Positions 53,934-62,317 of a stretch of DNA of 64,000 bases are shown piece by piece (positions within the stretch are counted from its first letter, which is position 1; every line of letters begins with the position of its first letter). The translations under genes were made by a program, and so were the position numbers. The notes under the pieces were generated by a model. It worked only from the letters and a program-made list of their open reading frames with translations. It was not told the origin of the DNA and ran no database searches. The stretch is taken from the NCBI GenBank assembly GCA_022843165.1, contig JALHOD010000005.1, positions 157,953-221,952 of the forward strand, in the 5' to 3' direction. This DNA comes from Pseudorhodoplanes sp. Its GTDB lineage: Bacteria; Pseudomonadota; Alphaproteobacteria; Rhizobiales; Xanthobacteraceae.

Positions 53934-54703
53934 CCCGGCATTATTGCGCCGGAATTTCTCTTGTCGTGCTCGCGCTGTTGCTCGGCGCCTGCGGCAAGAC
54001 GAACGAGAATATCTTTCAAGGCTGGATCGAGGCCGATTTCATCTTTGTCAGCCCGGATGAACAGGGCCGCGTCGAGGAACTGAAGGTGCGGGAAGGTGAC
54101 CAGGTCGAGAAGGGGGCGTTGCTGTTCACACTTGATTCCGATCTGCAGCGTTCTGATCTCGGTGTGGCGGAAGCGGCCCATACCGGAGCTAGGCAAAATT
54201 TTGAGCGCGCGCAGGCGTTGTTGAGGACAACGGCCGGAACGCAAAAGGCGTTTGACGATACCCAGGCAGCCTATCGCGACGCCGAAGCGCGGCTCAACGC
54301 TGCGCAGACGCGGCTGGCGCGCCGGAAGGCTTTCAGCCCCGCCGCCGGAATCGTGCACCAGATCTATTACCGGCCCGGCGAGACGGCACCGGCCAGCAAG
54401 CCGGTGATCGCCTTGTTGCCGCCCGGCAATATCAAAGTGCGGTTTTTCGTTCCGGAAGGCATGCTTCCGCGCATCGCGATCGGCGACAAGGTGGACGTGT
54501 CCTGCGACGGTTGCGGACCCGCGCTTGCGGCCAATATCAGCTTCATTTCCCGCAATGCCGAATTCACTCCGCCGGTGATCTATTCGCTCGAGGAGCGCAA
54601 CAAGCTGGTCTATCTGGTCGAGGCGCGAACCGAGAAAGTGGACTCGCTGCGGGTCGGCCAGCCCGTCGATGTCACTGTATTTCCGCGCGAGACGGCAAAG
54701 TGA
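53930..54703 (+). CDS. HlyD/YbhG-family membrane fusion lipoprotein
   Basis: This 257-residue protein has a lipoprotein signal (LALLLGAC, with the Cys near residue 21), a biotinyl-lipoyl-like half (EELKVREGDQVEKGALLFTLD), a short coiled coil (residues 77-135) and a beta-barrel half. It should link the ABC exporter in the inner membrane to an outer-membrane channel. It starts within the TetR stop (ATGA) and is coupled to the ATPase gene by GTGA. Confidence 0.87.
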   Translation: MTRHYCAGISLVVLALLLGACGKTNENIFQGWIEADFIFVSPDEQGRVEELKVREGDQVEKGALLFTLDSDLQRSDLGVAEAAHTGARQNFERAQALLRTTAGTQKAFDDTQAAYRDAEARLNAAQTRLARRKAFSPAAGIVHQIYYRPGETAPASKPVIALLPPGNIKVRFFVPEGMLPRIAIGDKVDVSCDGCGPALAANISFISRNAEFTPPVIYSLEERNKLVYLVEARTEKVDSLRVGQPVDVTVFPRETAK

Positions 54704-55632
54704 CCGTGGCGGCTGACATCGCAATCGACGTGCATGGATTGACCAAGTCCTTCGACGGACGGGTGGTCGTGCGCGACCTGTCGATGCAGGTGAAGCGCGG
54801 TTCGATTTACGGATTCCTGGGCCCGAACGGTTCCGGCAAGACCACGACCATCCGCATGCTGTGCGGGTTGCTGACGCCGGACAAGGGCGACGGAACGTGT
54901 CTCGGCTACGACATCCGCACCGAAGCCGACAAGATCAAGCTGCGCGTCGGCTATATGACACAGCGGTTCAGCCTGTATCAGGATCTGTCGGTGCGGGAGA
55001 ATCTGGAATTCGTCGCTCGGCTCTACGGGATACCTGATCCGGTCGGCGCCGCGCGCGCCATGATACAGCGGCTCGGCCTTCAGGGCCGCGAGGAGCAACT
55101 GGCCGGCTCGCTGTCGGGCGGCTGGAAGCAGCGGCTGGCGCTTGGCGCCTGCACTCTGCCCAATCCGCAATTGCTGCTGCTTGACGAGCCGACGGCCGGC
55201 GTTGATCCCAAGGCGCGGCGCGAATTCTGGAACGAGATCCATGCGCTTGCCGCGGAGGGGCTCACCGTGCTGGTGTCCACGCATTACATGGACGAGGCCG
55301 AGCGCTGCCACGAGATTGCTTACATCGCGTATGGCGAGTTGCTGGTGCATGGCACGGTCGAGGACGTGATCGAGCACTCCGCACTGGTCACCTATACCGT
55401 CAGCGGCGAAGACCTGAATGGTCTGCTGCACGAGCTGGCCGGCAAGCCGGGCATCGACATGGCGGCGCCGTTCGGGACCAGTCTGCATGTGTCGGGACGG
55501 GACGCGGCTGCGCTGGACGCCGCGATCGCACCGTTTCGAAGCAGGAAGGGACTGGTCTGGGCCAAATCCGAGCCTTCGCTGGAAGACGTGTTCATCGATC
55601 TGATGAGCCGAGCCAGGGATAATTTCCAGTGA
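54700..55632 (+). CDS. ABC exporter ATP-binding protein
   Basis: This 310-residue ATPase has Walker A GPNGSGKTT (41-49), signature LSGGWKQRLALGA, Walker B LLLLDEPTAGVDP and H-loop VSTHYMDEAERC. The C-terminal 80 residues are the extra domain common to ABC-2 drug/antibiotic-type ATPases. The GTG at 54700 overlaps the preceding stop. It powers the permease encoded next; the substrate is unknown. Confidence 0.92.
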   Translation: MTVAADIAIDVHGLTKSFDGRVVVRDLSMQVKRGSIYGFLGPNGSGKTTTIRMLCGLLTPDKGDGTCLGYDIRTEADKIKLRVGYMTQRFSLYQDLSVRENLEFVARLYGIPDPVGAARAMIQRLGLQGREEQLAGSLSGGWKQRLALGACTLPNPQLLLLDEPTAGVDPKARREFWNEIHALAAEGLTVLVSTHYMDEAERCHEIAYIAYGELLVHGTVEDVIEHSALVTYTVSGEDLNGLLHELAGKPGIDMAAPFGTSLHVSGRDAAALDAAIAPFRSRKGLVWAKSEPSLEDVFIDLMSRARDNFQ

Positions 55633-56771
55633 GCGCGCGCGAGCCCAACATTTCCAGCGGATTCTGGCGCCGCACCACTGCGATGCTGATCAAGGAGTTC
55701 ATCCAGTTGCGGCGCGACCGGGTGTCCTTTGCGATGATCGTGATGATCCCGCTGATGCAACTGGTGCTGTTCGGCTATGCCATCAATACCACGCCGCGCG
55801 ACCTGCCGACGGCCGTGTTGTTGCAGGAAAGCAGCGACCTTGGGCGCTCGATCCTGAAGGCGCTGGAAAATACCCGCTATTTCAAGATCACCCATCAGGT
55901 GACGGACGAGGCTGAATTCGATCGGCTGATCCAGTCCGGAAACGTCCTGTTCGGGGTGGAGATTCCGCGCGGCTTTGAGCGCGCGCTACGGCGCGGAGAG
56001 AAACCCGCTCTGCTGGTGGCCGCCGACGCCACCGATCCGGTTGCGGCGGGTTCGGCGCTGGGAGCGCTCAATCAGGTAGTGCGCACGGCCTTGCAGAATG
56101 ACCGCGCCGTGCCGGATGCCGGTGCCCCGTCTTTCGAGATACGCCAGCATGCCCGCTACAATCCGGCGGCAGAGACCGCTTTGAATATCGTGCCGGGGCT
56201 GGTCGGCACGATTTTGACCATGACCATGCTGATCTTCACCGCCTTGTCGGTGACGCGCGAGATCGAGCGCGGCACCATGGAAAGCCTGCTCTCCATGCCG
56301 ATCACGCCGATCGAGATCATGCTCGGCAAGATCGTGCCCTATATCATCGTGGGCTTTGTGCAGGCGGCGCTGATCGTAGGCACCGGCATCCTGCTGTTCG
56401 GTGTGCCTGTTTTGGGCAGCCTGTGGCTGTTGGCTGCACTGAGTACATTGTTCATCGCCACCAATCTGTCGGTCGGTTACACCTTCTCGACGGTGGCGCA
56501 GAACCAGTTGCAGGCCGTGCAGATGTCCATGATGTTCTTTCTGCCGAACATCCTGCTGTCGGGATTCATGTTTCCCTTTGCCGGCATGCCGACCTGGGCG
56601 CAATGGATCGGCGAGGCGTTGCCGCTGACCCATTACATCCGGATCGTGCGCGCGATCATGCTGAAGGGATCGACGCTGGCCGAGCTGCATTACGATGCAA
56701 TCGCGCTGTTTTTCCTCATGCTCGTGGCCATGACGATCGCGGTCACGCGGTTCCGGCGCACCCTCGACTAG
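55629..56771 (+). CDS. ABC-2 type permease
   Basis: This 380-residue membrane protein has a first helix near residue 35, a large extracytoplasmic part (about 55-175) and five C-terminal helices, with REIERGTMESLLSMPITPIEIMLGKIVPY in the ABC-2 signature region. It resembles YbhS/YbhR and YhhJ components. The GTG start overlaps the ATPase stop (GTGA). Only one permease gene is present, so the pump would be a homodimer. Confidence 0.9.
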   Translation: MSAREPNISSGFWRRTTAMLIKEFIQLRRDRVSFAMIVMIPLMQLVLFGYAINTTPRDLPTAVLLQESSDLGRSILKALENTRYFKITHQVTDEAEFDRLIQSGNVLFGVEIPRGFERALRRGEKPALLVAADATDPVAAGSALGALNQVVRTALQNDRAVPDAGAPSFEIRQHARYNPAAETALNIVPGLVGTILTMTMLIFTALSVTREIERGTMESLLSMPITPIEIMLGKIVPYIIVGFVQAALIVGTGILLFGVPVLGSLWLLAALSTLFIATNLSVGYTFSTVAQNQLQAVQMSMMFFLPNILLSGFMFPFAGMPTWAQWIGEALPLTHYIRIVRAIMLKGSTLAELHYDAIALFFLMLVAMTIAVTRFRRTLD

Positions 56772-56772
56772 G

Positions 56773-57510
56773 TCAGCGCCGCACCAGAACGCCGAGGCGT
56801 CCATACAAGCCGTCGCGGTCGTCATTGTCGAATGTCCAGCCGAGTGCGGCTGACCATTCGAGATCATTGGTCTTCAGCCCGGTGACGTGGAGCCCGACCC
56901 GGAATTGGCTGTATTCCTCGCCGCTGGCAAAGCCGCCGATTTCGGGCCCGACATGAAAATCGGCAGGAATGCGCCACCCAGCCGCGAGGCGGGCGGAGTA
57001 GCTCGACCCCACCGAAGAGACCGATATATTTGCGGCGATCATTGAAAGCGGAGTCGGTTCGAACCACAGATCCAGACTTGCACGGACACCGTAGTTGGTG
57101 CCGTGCAAGGAGTTGGCAGGATCGTCGGGCGTCAGGCGGTGGTGTTGCAAATCCAGTCCGGCGAAAATCGAAACCGTGAGCCGGTCTTTTTGAAAACGCC
57201 ATCCCGGCATTAGAAACGCGACGACCTGATGACCGGTTACGGCTGTGTTGCCGAGTGCGCCGGAAACGTAGCGATACTGGCCGCCGCCGAGCAGCATCTT
57301 CAGCGTGAAGCCTTGATGATCGAGTCCACGTGGTGACCAGAGCAATCCGCCATGCGAGAAGGATCCGTGCCGCCACAAATCTCCGCCCGAGAAGAACAGA
57401 ACGGTCTTCTCGTCGTCGATCTCGATATCGGCCGACGCGGCACCGACGCCAACGCTGCTTGTGATCGCCCCGAGCAGGCATGCCCGGGCGAAGCTCCCGA
57501 CGCGACGCAT
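56773..57510 (-). CDS. bcsS: cellulose biosynthesis protein BcsS-like
   Basis: This 245-residue protein has a signal peptide (about 1-28, ending GAASAD) and alternating strands suggesting a beta-barrel or beta-rich outer-membrane protein: VLFFSGGDLWRHGSFSHGGLLWSP and a C-terminal LGWTFDNDDRDGLYGRLGVLVRR ending in aromatic and basic residues. It matches the BcsS family of Hyphomicrobiales. No cellulose synthase genes are in the window, so cellulose-related function is unproven. It is convergent with the ABC permease gene. Confidence 0.72.
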   Translation of the reverse strand: MRRVGSFARACLLGAITSSVGVGAASADIEIDDEKTVLFFSGGDLWRHGSFSHGGLLWSPRGLDHQGFTLKMLLGGGQYRYVSGALGNTAVTGHQVVAFLMPGWRFQKDRLTVSIFAGLDLQHHRLTPDDPANSLHGTNYGVRASLDLWFEPTPLSMIAANISVSSVGSSYSARLAAGWRIPADFHVGPEIGGFASGEEYSQFRVGLHVTGLKTNDLEWSAALGWTFDNDDRDGLYGRLGVLVRR

Positions 57511-57612
57511 GTACAGAACCCACACAATTGCGGGTCGGCAGGATACGCAGCCACATCCCTCGGTTGAATTTACCGGATCATGGGTTGTATCCGCCACTGT
57601 AAAATTGCGGGG

Positions 57613-58398
57613 TTATTGCGGGTAAGCAGCGGTTCTGGCGATCAACCGCTTGGGCGGGTGCCCGAAATTGCGGCGGATCATGGCCGAGAAGGCGCTTGGG
57701 CTGGCGTAGCCCACGGATGCGGCCACGGATGACACGGATGATCCGGTTGCGAGCCGTGCCAAACCGTCGATCCCGCGCAGCCGGGCGCGCCATTCGGCGA
57801 AGCTGAAGCCGGTTTCGGCCCGGAACAGCCTTGCCAGCGTCCGGCGGCTGGCGCCGGCGATGGCTGTCCAGTCGTCAAGACTTTGATCGTTATCGGGATT
57901 TTCCAGCAGGATGCGGGCGACGCGCAACGCGCGAGGATCGCGCGGCATGGGAACCGCGAGCTTGCGGTCCTGCATGTGTCTCAACTCGGTCAGGATCAGT
58001 TGCGCGATCAAACCGCCGCGCCCGGCTTCGTCGTAGTCGAGCGGTTCTTCGAGGGCGGACAGGATGAGTTCGTGCAGCAATCCGCTGATCTCGATCAGCG
58101 TGGGCTTCTCCGGCAGCCCTTTGCAGATATCGTCGTCGATATAGACCGTGCGCATTTCGAGATGCCCGCGCATCACCATGCTGTGCGGGTGCTGCGGGGG
58201 CATCCAGAGGGCGAGCGCCGGGGGCACGAGCCAGGCCGCATTGGCGGTCTCGATCCGCATGACCCCCGTCATGGCGTGAATAAGCTGGCCGCGGCGGTGG
58301 ATGTGGAGCGGGATGCTGTCGCCGTCCCGCCAGGCCTTGGCCATGGCGGCCACGGGGCGGGGGGCGTCGTCCAGGTTTCTGCGGTATTCCGGACGCAT
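57613..58398 (-). CDS. AraC-family transcriptional regulator
   Basis: This 261-residue regulator has an N-terminal cupin sensor (IPLHIHRRGQLIHAMTGVMRIET, PPALALWMPPQHPHS) and a C-terminal AraC domain (DDWTAIAGASRRTLARLFRAETGFSFAEWRARLRG, then VAASVGYASPSAFSAMIRRNFGHPPKRL). It is divergent from the MFS gene with 97 bases between and most likely regulates that transporter. The ATG at 58398 is preferred to one inside the MFS leader. Confidence 0.87.
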   Translation of the reverse strand: MRPEYRRNLDDAPRPVAAMAKAWRDGDSIPLHIHRRGQLIHAMTGVMRIETANAAWLVPPALALWMPPQHPHSMVMRGHLEMRTVYIDDDICKGLPEKPTLIEISGLLHELILSALEEPLDYDEAGRGGLIAQLILTELRHMQDRKLAVPMPRDPRALRVARILLENPDNDQSLDDWTAIAGASRRTLARLFRAETGFSFAEWRARLRGIDGLARLATGSSVSSVAASVGYASPSAFSAMIRRNFGHPPKRLIARTAAYPQ

Positions 58399-58495
58399 GC
58401 ATTTTGGCCTGTTCGCGACGAAATTCGACCGAACATCGCGTTTTGGCAAGGGTATATTTTTGGCTGAGTTTCCACCGATTCCGGCTTGGACCGAC

Positions 58496-59728
58496 ATGAC
58501 GACAGCTTCGACAAGCGCCGAAAATGGCCTTTCCCGCGACAAACGGGTGTCGATCGGCTTCCTGAACTGGGCGCACGCCCTCGATCACTACGTAATGCTG
58601 ATTTTCCCGACGGTGGTGATCGGGCTGGAGGCGGTCTATGGCCGCAGCTACGGCGAACTGATCGCGCTTTCCACGGCGTCCTTCATCGCCTTCGGGGTGT
58701 TCTCGCTGCCGGCGGGATGGCTCGCGGATCACTGGAGCCGCCGCAACATCATGGCGGTGTTCTTTATCGGTTGCGGCGTGTCGCTGGTTGCGGCCAGCGC
58801 ATCGCCGAATGTTTATCTACTGGCCGCCGCGCTCGCCGCGCTCGGCATGTTTGCCTCGATCTATCATCCCGTCGGCATGGCGATGCTGATCGAAGCCTCG
58901 CAGGCGCGAGGCCGCGTGCTCGCTTTCAACGGCGTGTGCGGCAATCTCGGTGCGGCGCTCGCCGCCGGCATGACGGCGTTTATCGTCTCCTATTTCGGCT
59001 GGCGCATGGCGTTTGCCGTGCCTGCCGTGATCTGCATCGCGACCGGCTTTGTTTATCTCTGGACGGTGCCCGACGATCACCATCACACCGCAAGCCGCAA
59101 ATCGGCGCCCGATGTCCGGCTGAGCAACAGGGCCGCGGCCACCATGTTCGGGTTGTTCATCCTGATCGCGCTAGGGGCAGGGCTCGCCTTCAATGTGATC
59201 TCGGTGGCCTTGCCGAAACTGATCGATGAGCGTGTCGGCCACGACATTTCGCTCATGGTGGTCGGGAGTCTGGCCACTGCTGTGTTCATGGTCGGAGCGC
59301 TTGCGCAGCTGGCGATGGGGCGGCTGGTGGAGCGCATGACGCCGACTGTTCTTCTCACGCTGATCACCGCGACGCTGTTTATCGGTGTGTACTGGTCGGT
59401 TCATGCCAGCGGTGCCGTTCTGATGGCGGCGTTGGCGGTGGCCATGATCGGTCTGTATGGACAGGTGACGGTCAACGACGTGGTGATCGCACGCTACACC
59501 GCCGATGCCTGGCGCGGCCGTGTCTACGCCGTGCGCTATTTTCTGGTGTTTATCTCCTCGGGTGCGGCGGTGGCTTCGATCGCCTATCTGCACGCACGCG
59601 GAGGATTTGATCTGGTTCTGCTGGTGACCGCGGGAATCTGCTTCATGTTTTTCGCTGCGACGGTCGGCGTCGCGCTGTTGGTGGCCGGTGTAGACGGCCG
59701 CAAACGCCCGGCGGTGCTGGCAGAGTGA
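58496..59728 (+). CDS. MFS transporter (Fsr-like)
   Basis: This 410-residue permease has twelve hydrophobic segments. FLNWAHALDHYVMLIFPTVVIG (helix 1), LPAGWLADHWSRRN between helices 2 and 3 and IYHPVGMAMLIEASQARGRVLAFNGVCGNLGAA resemble fosmidomycin-resistance-type exporters. The substrate is unknown. The ATG at 58496 places the first helix at about residue 25. It is divergent from the AraC regulator. Confidence 0.85.
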   Translation: MTTASTSAENGLSRDKRVSIGFLNWAHALDHYVMLIFPTVVIGLEAVYGRSYGELIALSTASFIAFGVFSLPAGWLADHWSRRNIMAVFFIGCGVSLVAASASPNVYLLAAALAALGMFASIYHPVGMAMLIEASQARGRVLAFNGVCGNLGAALAAGMTAFIVSYFGWRMAFAVPAVICIATGFVYLWTVPDDHHHTASRKSAPDVRLSNRAAATMFGLFILIALGAGLAFNVISVALPKLIDERVGHDISLMVVGSLATAVFMVGALAQLAMGRLVERMTPTVLLTLITATLFIGVYWSVHASGAVLMAALAVAMIGLYGQVTVNDVVIARYTADAWRGRVYAVRYFLVFISSGAAVASIAYLHARGGFDLVLLVTAGICFMFFAATVGVALLVAGVDGRKRPAVLAE

Positions 59729-59745
59729 AGTTGCGCTCCGCGCAA

Positions 59746-60384
59746 CTATGCCAGGGCTTTCGGCCGTGCCGCCAGCTCGCCTTCCAGCCGCGCGATATTC
59801 TCGAACAGGCGCTTGCTGGTCAGCTTGAGGAAGCTCAGCCCGAATTCGGGATTCTGGAAGTAAAGTTCTTCGAACTTCTCGTAAGACAGCGCGAGGACCT
59901 CGCCATCTTCCAGCGATACGAGGCTCAGGGTGCGCACCCCGTCGGGCTGCAGCAGGCCCAGTTCTCCGACCACGGCACCGGGCTCCAGTTCGCGGTTGAT
60001 TTCCTGCAGCACAAAACGGCCGGAGACGATCAGATACATAGCTTCCGCAAGATCGCCTTTGCGGAACAGGGTCTGGCCGGGCTTGATTCGCCGCTTTGTC
60101 ATGAAAGGCTGCAGCCAGGTCATGTCGAGATCGGACCGGCTGGCGCGTTTGGTGCGCCGGATCAATTCCCGCATTTCATGCAGGCGATACAGATTGAGTG
60201 GCAGCACGATGCAATTCAGGATCAGCGTCGGAAAAATCCCCGCCAGCGACGCATAGATCAGGAAGAAGACATTGGTGGTGATTCCCACAACCCGGAGCGG
60301 GATCATGGTTTTCATCCAGTATTGCAACACGGTCAGGACGACCCCGATCGCGGCTGCGACCTGGGCGATATGTTCAAAATCCAT
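59746..60384 (-). CDS. membrane-anchored cyclic-nucleotide-binding domain protein
   Basis: This 212-residue protein has two or three hydrophobic segments in its first 65 residues, then a Crp-type cNMP-binding domain (FRKGDLAEAMYLIVSGRFVLQEINRELEPGAVVGELGLL at about 108-148). It lacks the Crp DNA-binding helix-turn-helix and any enzymatic domain. It may sense a nucleotide at the membrane. The usual Arg of the cAMP phosphate pocket is not clear: the sequence reads GVRTLSLVS, where the Arg in VRT may serve. Confidence 0.77.
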   Translation of the reverse strand: MDFEHIAQVAAAIGVVLTVLQYWMKTMIPLRVVGITTNVFFLIYASLAGIFPTLILNCIVLPLNLYRLHEMRELIRRTKRASRSDLDMTWLQPFMTKRRIKPGQTLFRKGDLAEAMYLIVSGRFVLQEINRELEPGAVVGELGLLQPDGVRTLSLVSLEDGEVLALSYEKFEELYFQNPEFGLSFLKLTSKRLFENIARLEGELAARPKALA

Positions 60385-60596
60385 CCTGTCCTCCGCATGC
60401 TGCGAAAAGCCGACACCGACGCCGACGCTGAATCGGCGTCACAGTGTCGATTGTAGCGGCCTGCGAGGCAATACGATGAAGGCGGATGAAAGGGATCCGG
60501 AGGCGGCGGGTCCTGGAGAAATCTGGCGGATGCGCACCCGCCGGCCTTCCCATCGTCCCGGCGCTGGTGCTAGGAATTGAGCAGGGACCGACAGAC

Positions 60597-60980
60597 GTGA
60601 TCAGTTTCAAGCATCTCAGGCGCAAAAGCCGGCCGTGGATCGCCATGATCGCGGCCTATGCCGTGGCGTTGCAGATGCTGCTGACAGCCGCGGTCGCGAG
60701 CCAGGCGGTCGCGGCGTCGCCAGGGACCAATCCCTTCCTGATTTGCTATGGCGCCGGAAATACTGGCACCGACAGTCCGGACGGACAGACGCCATTGCAC
60801 AAGACGCATTGCGTCCTGTGTACAATAGCGGCGTCAGATACAGCGGTATTGCCGCAAATCGAGGCCACGCCAACCTATGCGGGCGCCGGCGCAGCGCCGA
60901 AACCCCGAATCGAATTCGGTTTCTTTCCAGTCGCGCCGCCCAATCCCCGGCTTTCGCAAGGACCTCCCCAGATCGCGTGA
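60597..60980 (+). CDS. DUF2946-like membrane-anchored protein
   Basis: This 127-residue protein has a signal or anchor helix (IAMIAAYAVALQMLLTAAVAS), then FLICYGAGN and LHKTHCVLCTIA, the Cys/His pattern (CYG, His-x4-Cys-x2-Cys) of DUF2946. Members lie near copper genes and may bind copper. The GTG at 60597 is chosen because it begins the conserved part; a longer in-frame ATG at 60486 adds a basic stretch. It is 54 bases upstream of the copper-chaperone fusion. Confidence 0.75.
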   Translation: MISFKHLRRKSRPWIAMIAAYAVALQMLLTAAVASQAVAASPGTNPFLICYGAGNTGTDSPDGQTPLHKTHCVLCTIAASDTAVLPQIEATPTYAGAGAAPKPRIEFGFFPVAPPNPRLSQGPPQIA

Positions 60981-61034
60981 TCCGCGCCGTTCCTCACAGA
61001 ACGGTTCCTTGTTCACGTTGTCTGGAGACTTCTT

Positions 61035-62009
61035 ATGAAGCTGTTTTTTAATGCGGCTGGTTTCGCGTCTTCCTTTGTTCTCGCTGGCTTTGTGCTGGCT
61101 TCAAGCCCGGCTGTTGCGCATGTCACGCTGGAGGTGCGCGAGGCGAAAGCCGGCGCGCCCTACAAGGCGACGCTGCGGGTACCACATGGCTGCGACGGCA
61201 CCGCGACCCTGAAGGTGAAGGCGCAGATTCCGGAAGGCGTCATCGCGGTGAAGCCGATGCCGAAAGCCGGCTGGCAGGTCGACACCGTTAGGGGGGCCTA
61301 TGCCAAGACCTATCCCTATTATCACGGCGCGAAATTGTCGGAGGGCGTGAAGGAAATCGCCTGGACGGGCAAGCTCGCCGACGAGCATTTCGATGAATTC
61401 GTGTTCTCGGGTTTCCTCGCCGCCGATCTGCCGGCTGGCCGGATCTATTTCCAGGTGACGCAGGAATGCGAGAAGGGCGACATGCGCTGGAGCGAGATTC
61501 CGGCGGCCGGGCGGGATTCGCATGCGCTGAAAGCGCCGGCTCCTGCGCTTGTGATCCTAGCGCAGCATGCCGCACCGAGCGCCGCTGCGCAGAGCTTCAA
61601 GGCCGGTGCGCTGACGATCGAGGCGCCGTGGATTCGCGCCACGCCGGGCGGCGCCAGGATCGCCGGCGGCTACATGAAGATCACCAACGCCGGAAAGGAT
61701 GCCGACCGGCTGGTGGGCGGCACGTTCCCCGTTGCCGGACGCTTCGAGGTGCATGAAATGTCGATGGACGGCGGCGTGATGAAAATGCGCGAGCTGGCCA
61801 AGGGGCTGGAAATTAAGCCGGGGGAGAGCGTCGAGCTGAAGCCCGGCGGCTACCATGTGATGTTCATGGATCTGAAACGAGGTCTGAAGGAAGGCGAGAC
61901 CTACAAGGGCACGCTGGTGTTCGAGAAGGCCGGAAAAGTCGAGATCGAATACAAGATCGGGCCGATCGGCGGCGGCGCGCCGAAGGCGGGCGGACATTCG
62001 CATCACTGA
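61035..62009 (+). CDS. YcnI (DUF1775)-PCuAC copper chaperone fusion
   Basis: This 324-residue periplasmic protein joins two domains. A signal peptide ends at PAVA, so the mature protein would begin His-Val-Thr, giving the N-terminal His used for copper by YcnI proteins. The DUF1775 domain runs to about residue 165. The second part (about 190-305) is PCuAC, with HEMSMDGGVMKMRELAKG and GGYHVMFM giving the His/Met copper ligands. The His-rich end (GGHSHH) may add metal binding. It probably loads copper into cytochrome oxidase. Confidence 0.9.
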   Translation: MKLFFNAAGFASSFVLAGFVLASSPAVAHVTLEVREAKAGAPYKATLRVPHGCDGTATLKVKAQIPEGVIAVKPMPKAGWQVDTVRGAYAKTYPYYHGAKLSEGVKEIAWTGKLADEHFDEFVFSGFLAADLPAGRIYFQVTQECEKGDMRWSEIPAAGRDSHALKAPAPALVILAQHAAPSAAAQSFKAGALTIEAPWIRATPGGARIAGGYMKITNAGKDADRLVGGTFPVAGRFEVHEMSMDGGVMKMRELAKGLEIKPGESVELKPGGYHVMFMDLKRGLKEGETYKGTLVFEKAGKVEIEYKIGPIGGGAPKAGGHSHH

Positions 62010-62051
62010 GCGCGCGGCCGATCCTGTCGGGAAATCAACGGGATCGGCCAC

Positions 62052-62067
62052 CGTTTCACGTGAAAAT
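62052..62067. promoter_or_regulatory. parS-like palindrome
   Basis: CGTTTCACGTGAAAAT contains the 12-bp perfect palindrome TTTCACGTGAAA and matches the consensus TGTTTCACGTGAAACA at 13 of 16 positions. It could be a weak ParB-binding site or an operator with the same core. Confidence 0.45.
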
Positions 62068-62071
62068 ATTC

Positions 62072-62281
62072 CTAATCCGCTGATCTCGGGCGAGCGAATG
62101 GCCGTGCGCCGTCGGCCGCAAAACATCGCCTGTCATGCTCGTAGAACACGGCATCCTCGTGCGCGAGCACCGGGTTTCTCCAAGTGAGCATCGCATTCTC
62201 GCGCGCGAGCATCGCGTTGCGCGCGGCGAGGATCGATATGGATGCATGACTGAATGACGGACATGATCTGCCGGGGTCCAT
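62072..62281 (-). CDS. possible 69-residue protein made of heptad repeats
   Basis: The frame runs from ATG 62281 to TAG at 62072-62074. Residues about 16-50 are five heptads: SILAARN, AMLAREN, AMLTWRN, PVLAHED and AVFYEHD. The repeat keeps small residue-hydrophobic-hydrophobic at positions 1-3 and Asn/Asp at position 7. There is no clear ribosome-binding site. It may be a pseudogene or a non-coding repeat that happens to stay open. Confidence 0.3.
   Translation of the reverse strand: MDPGRSCPSFSHASISILAARNAMLARENAMLTWRNPVLAHEDAVFYEHDRRCFAADGARPFARPRSAD
62132..62236 (-). repeat. five degenerate 21-bp tandem repeats
   Basis: Units lie at 62132-62152, 62153-62173, 62174-62194, 62195-62215 and 62216-62236. 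They share a GTGCTCGC/ATGCTCGC core on the minus strand. All units keep the reading frame, so each encodes one heptad. Confidence 0.75.
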
Positions 62282-62317
62282 CGGCCGACGCGATCACGTG
62301 AGCCGCGACCGCCGCCG

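Larger units (their letters stand above)
62010..62317. other. intergenic stretch with parS-like site and 21-bp repeats
   Basis: No well-supported gene lies in this 308-base gap. It holds a parS-like palindrome at 62052-62067 and five 21-base tandem repeats at 62132-62236 that are open on the minus strand. It is otherwise GC-rich. Confidence 0.7.
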
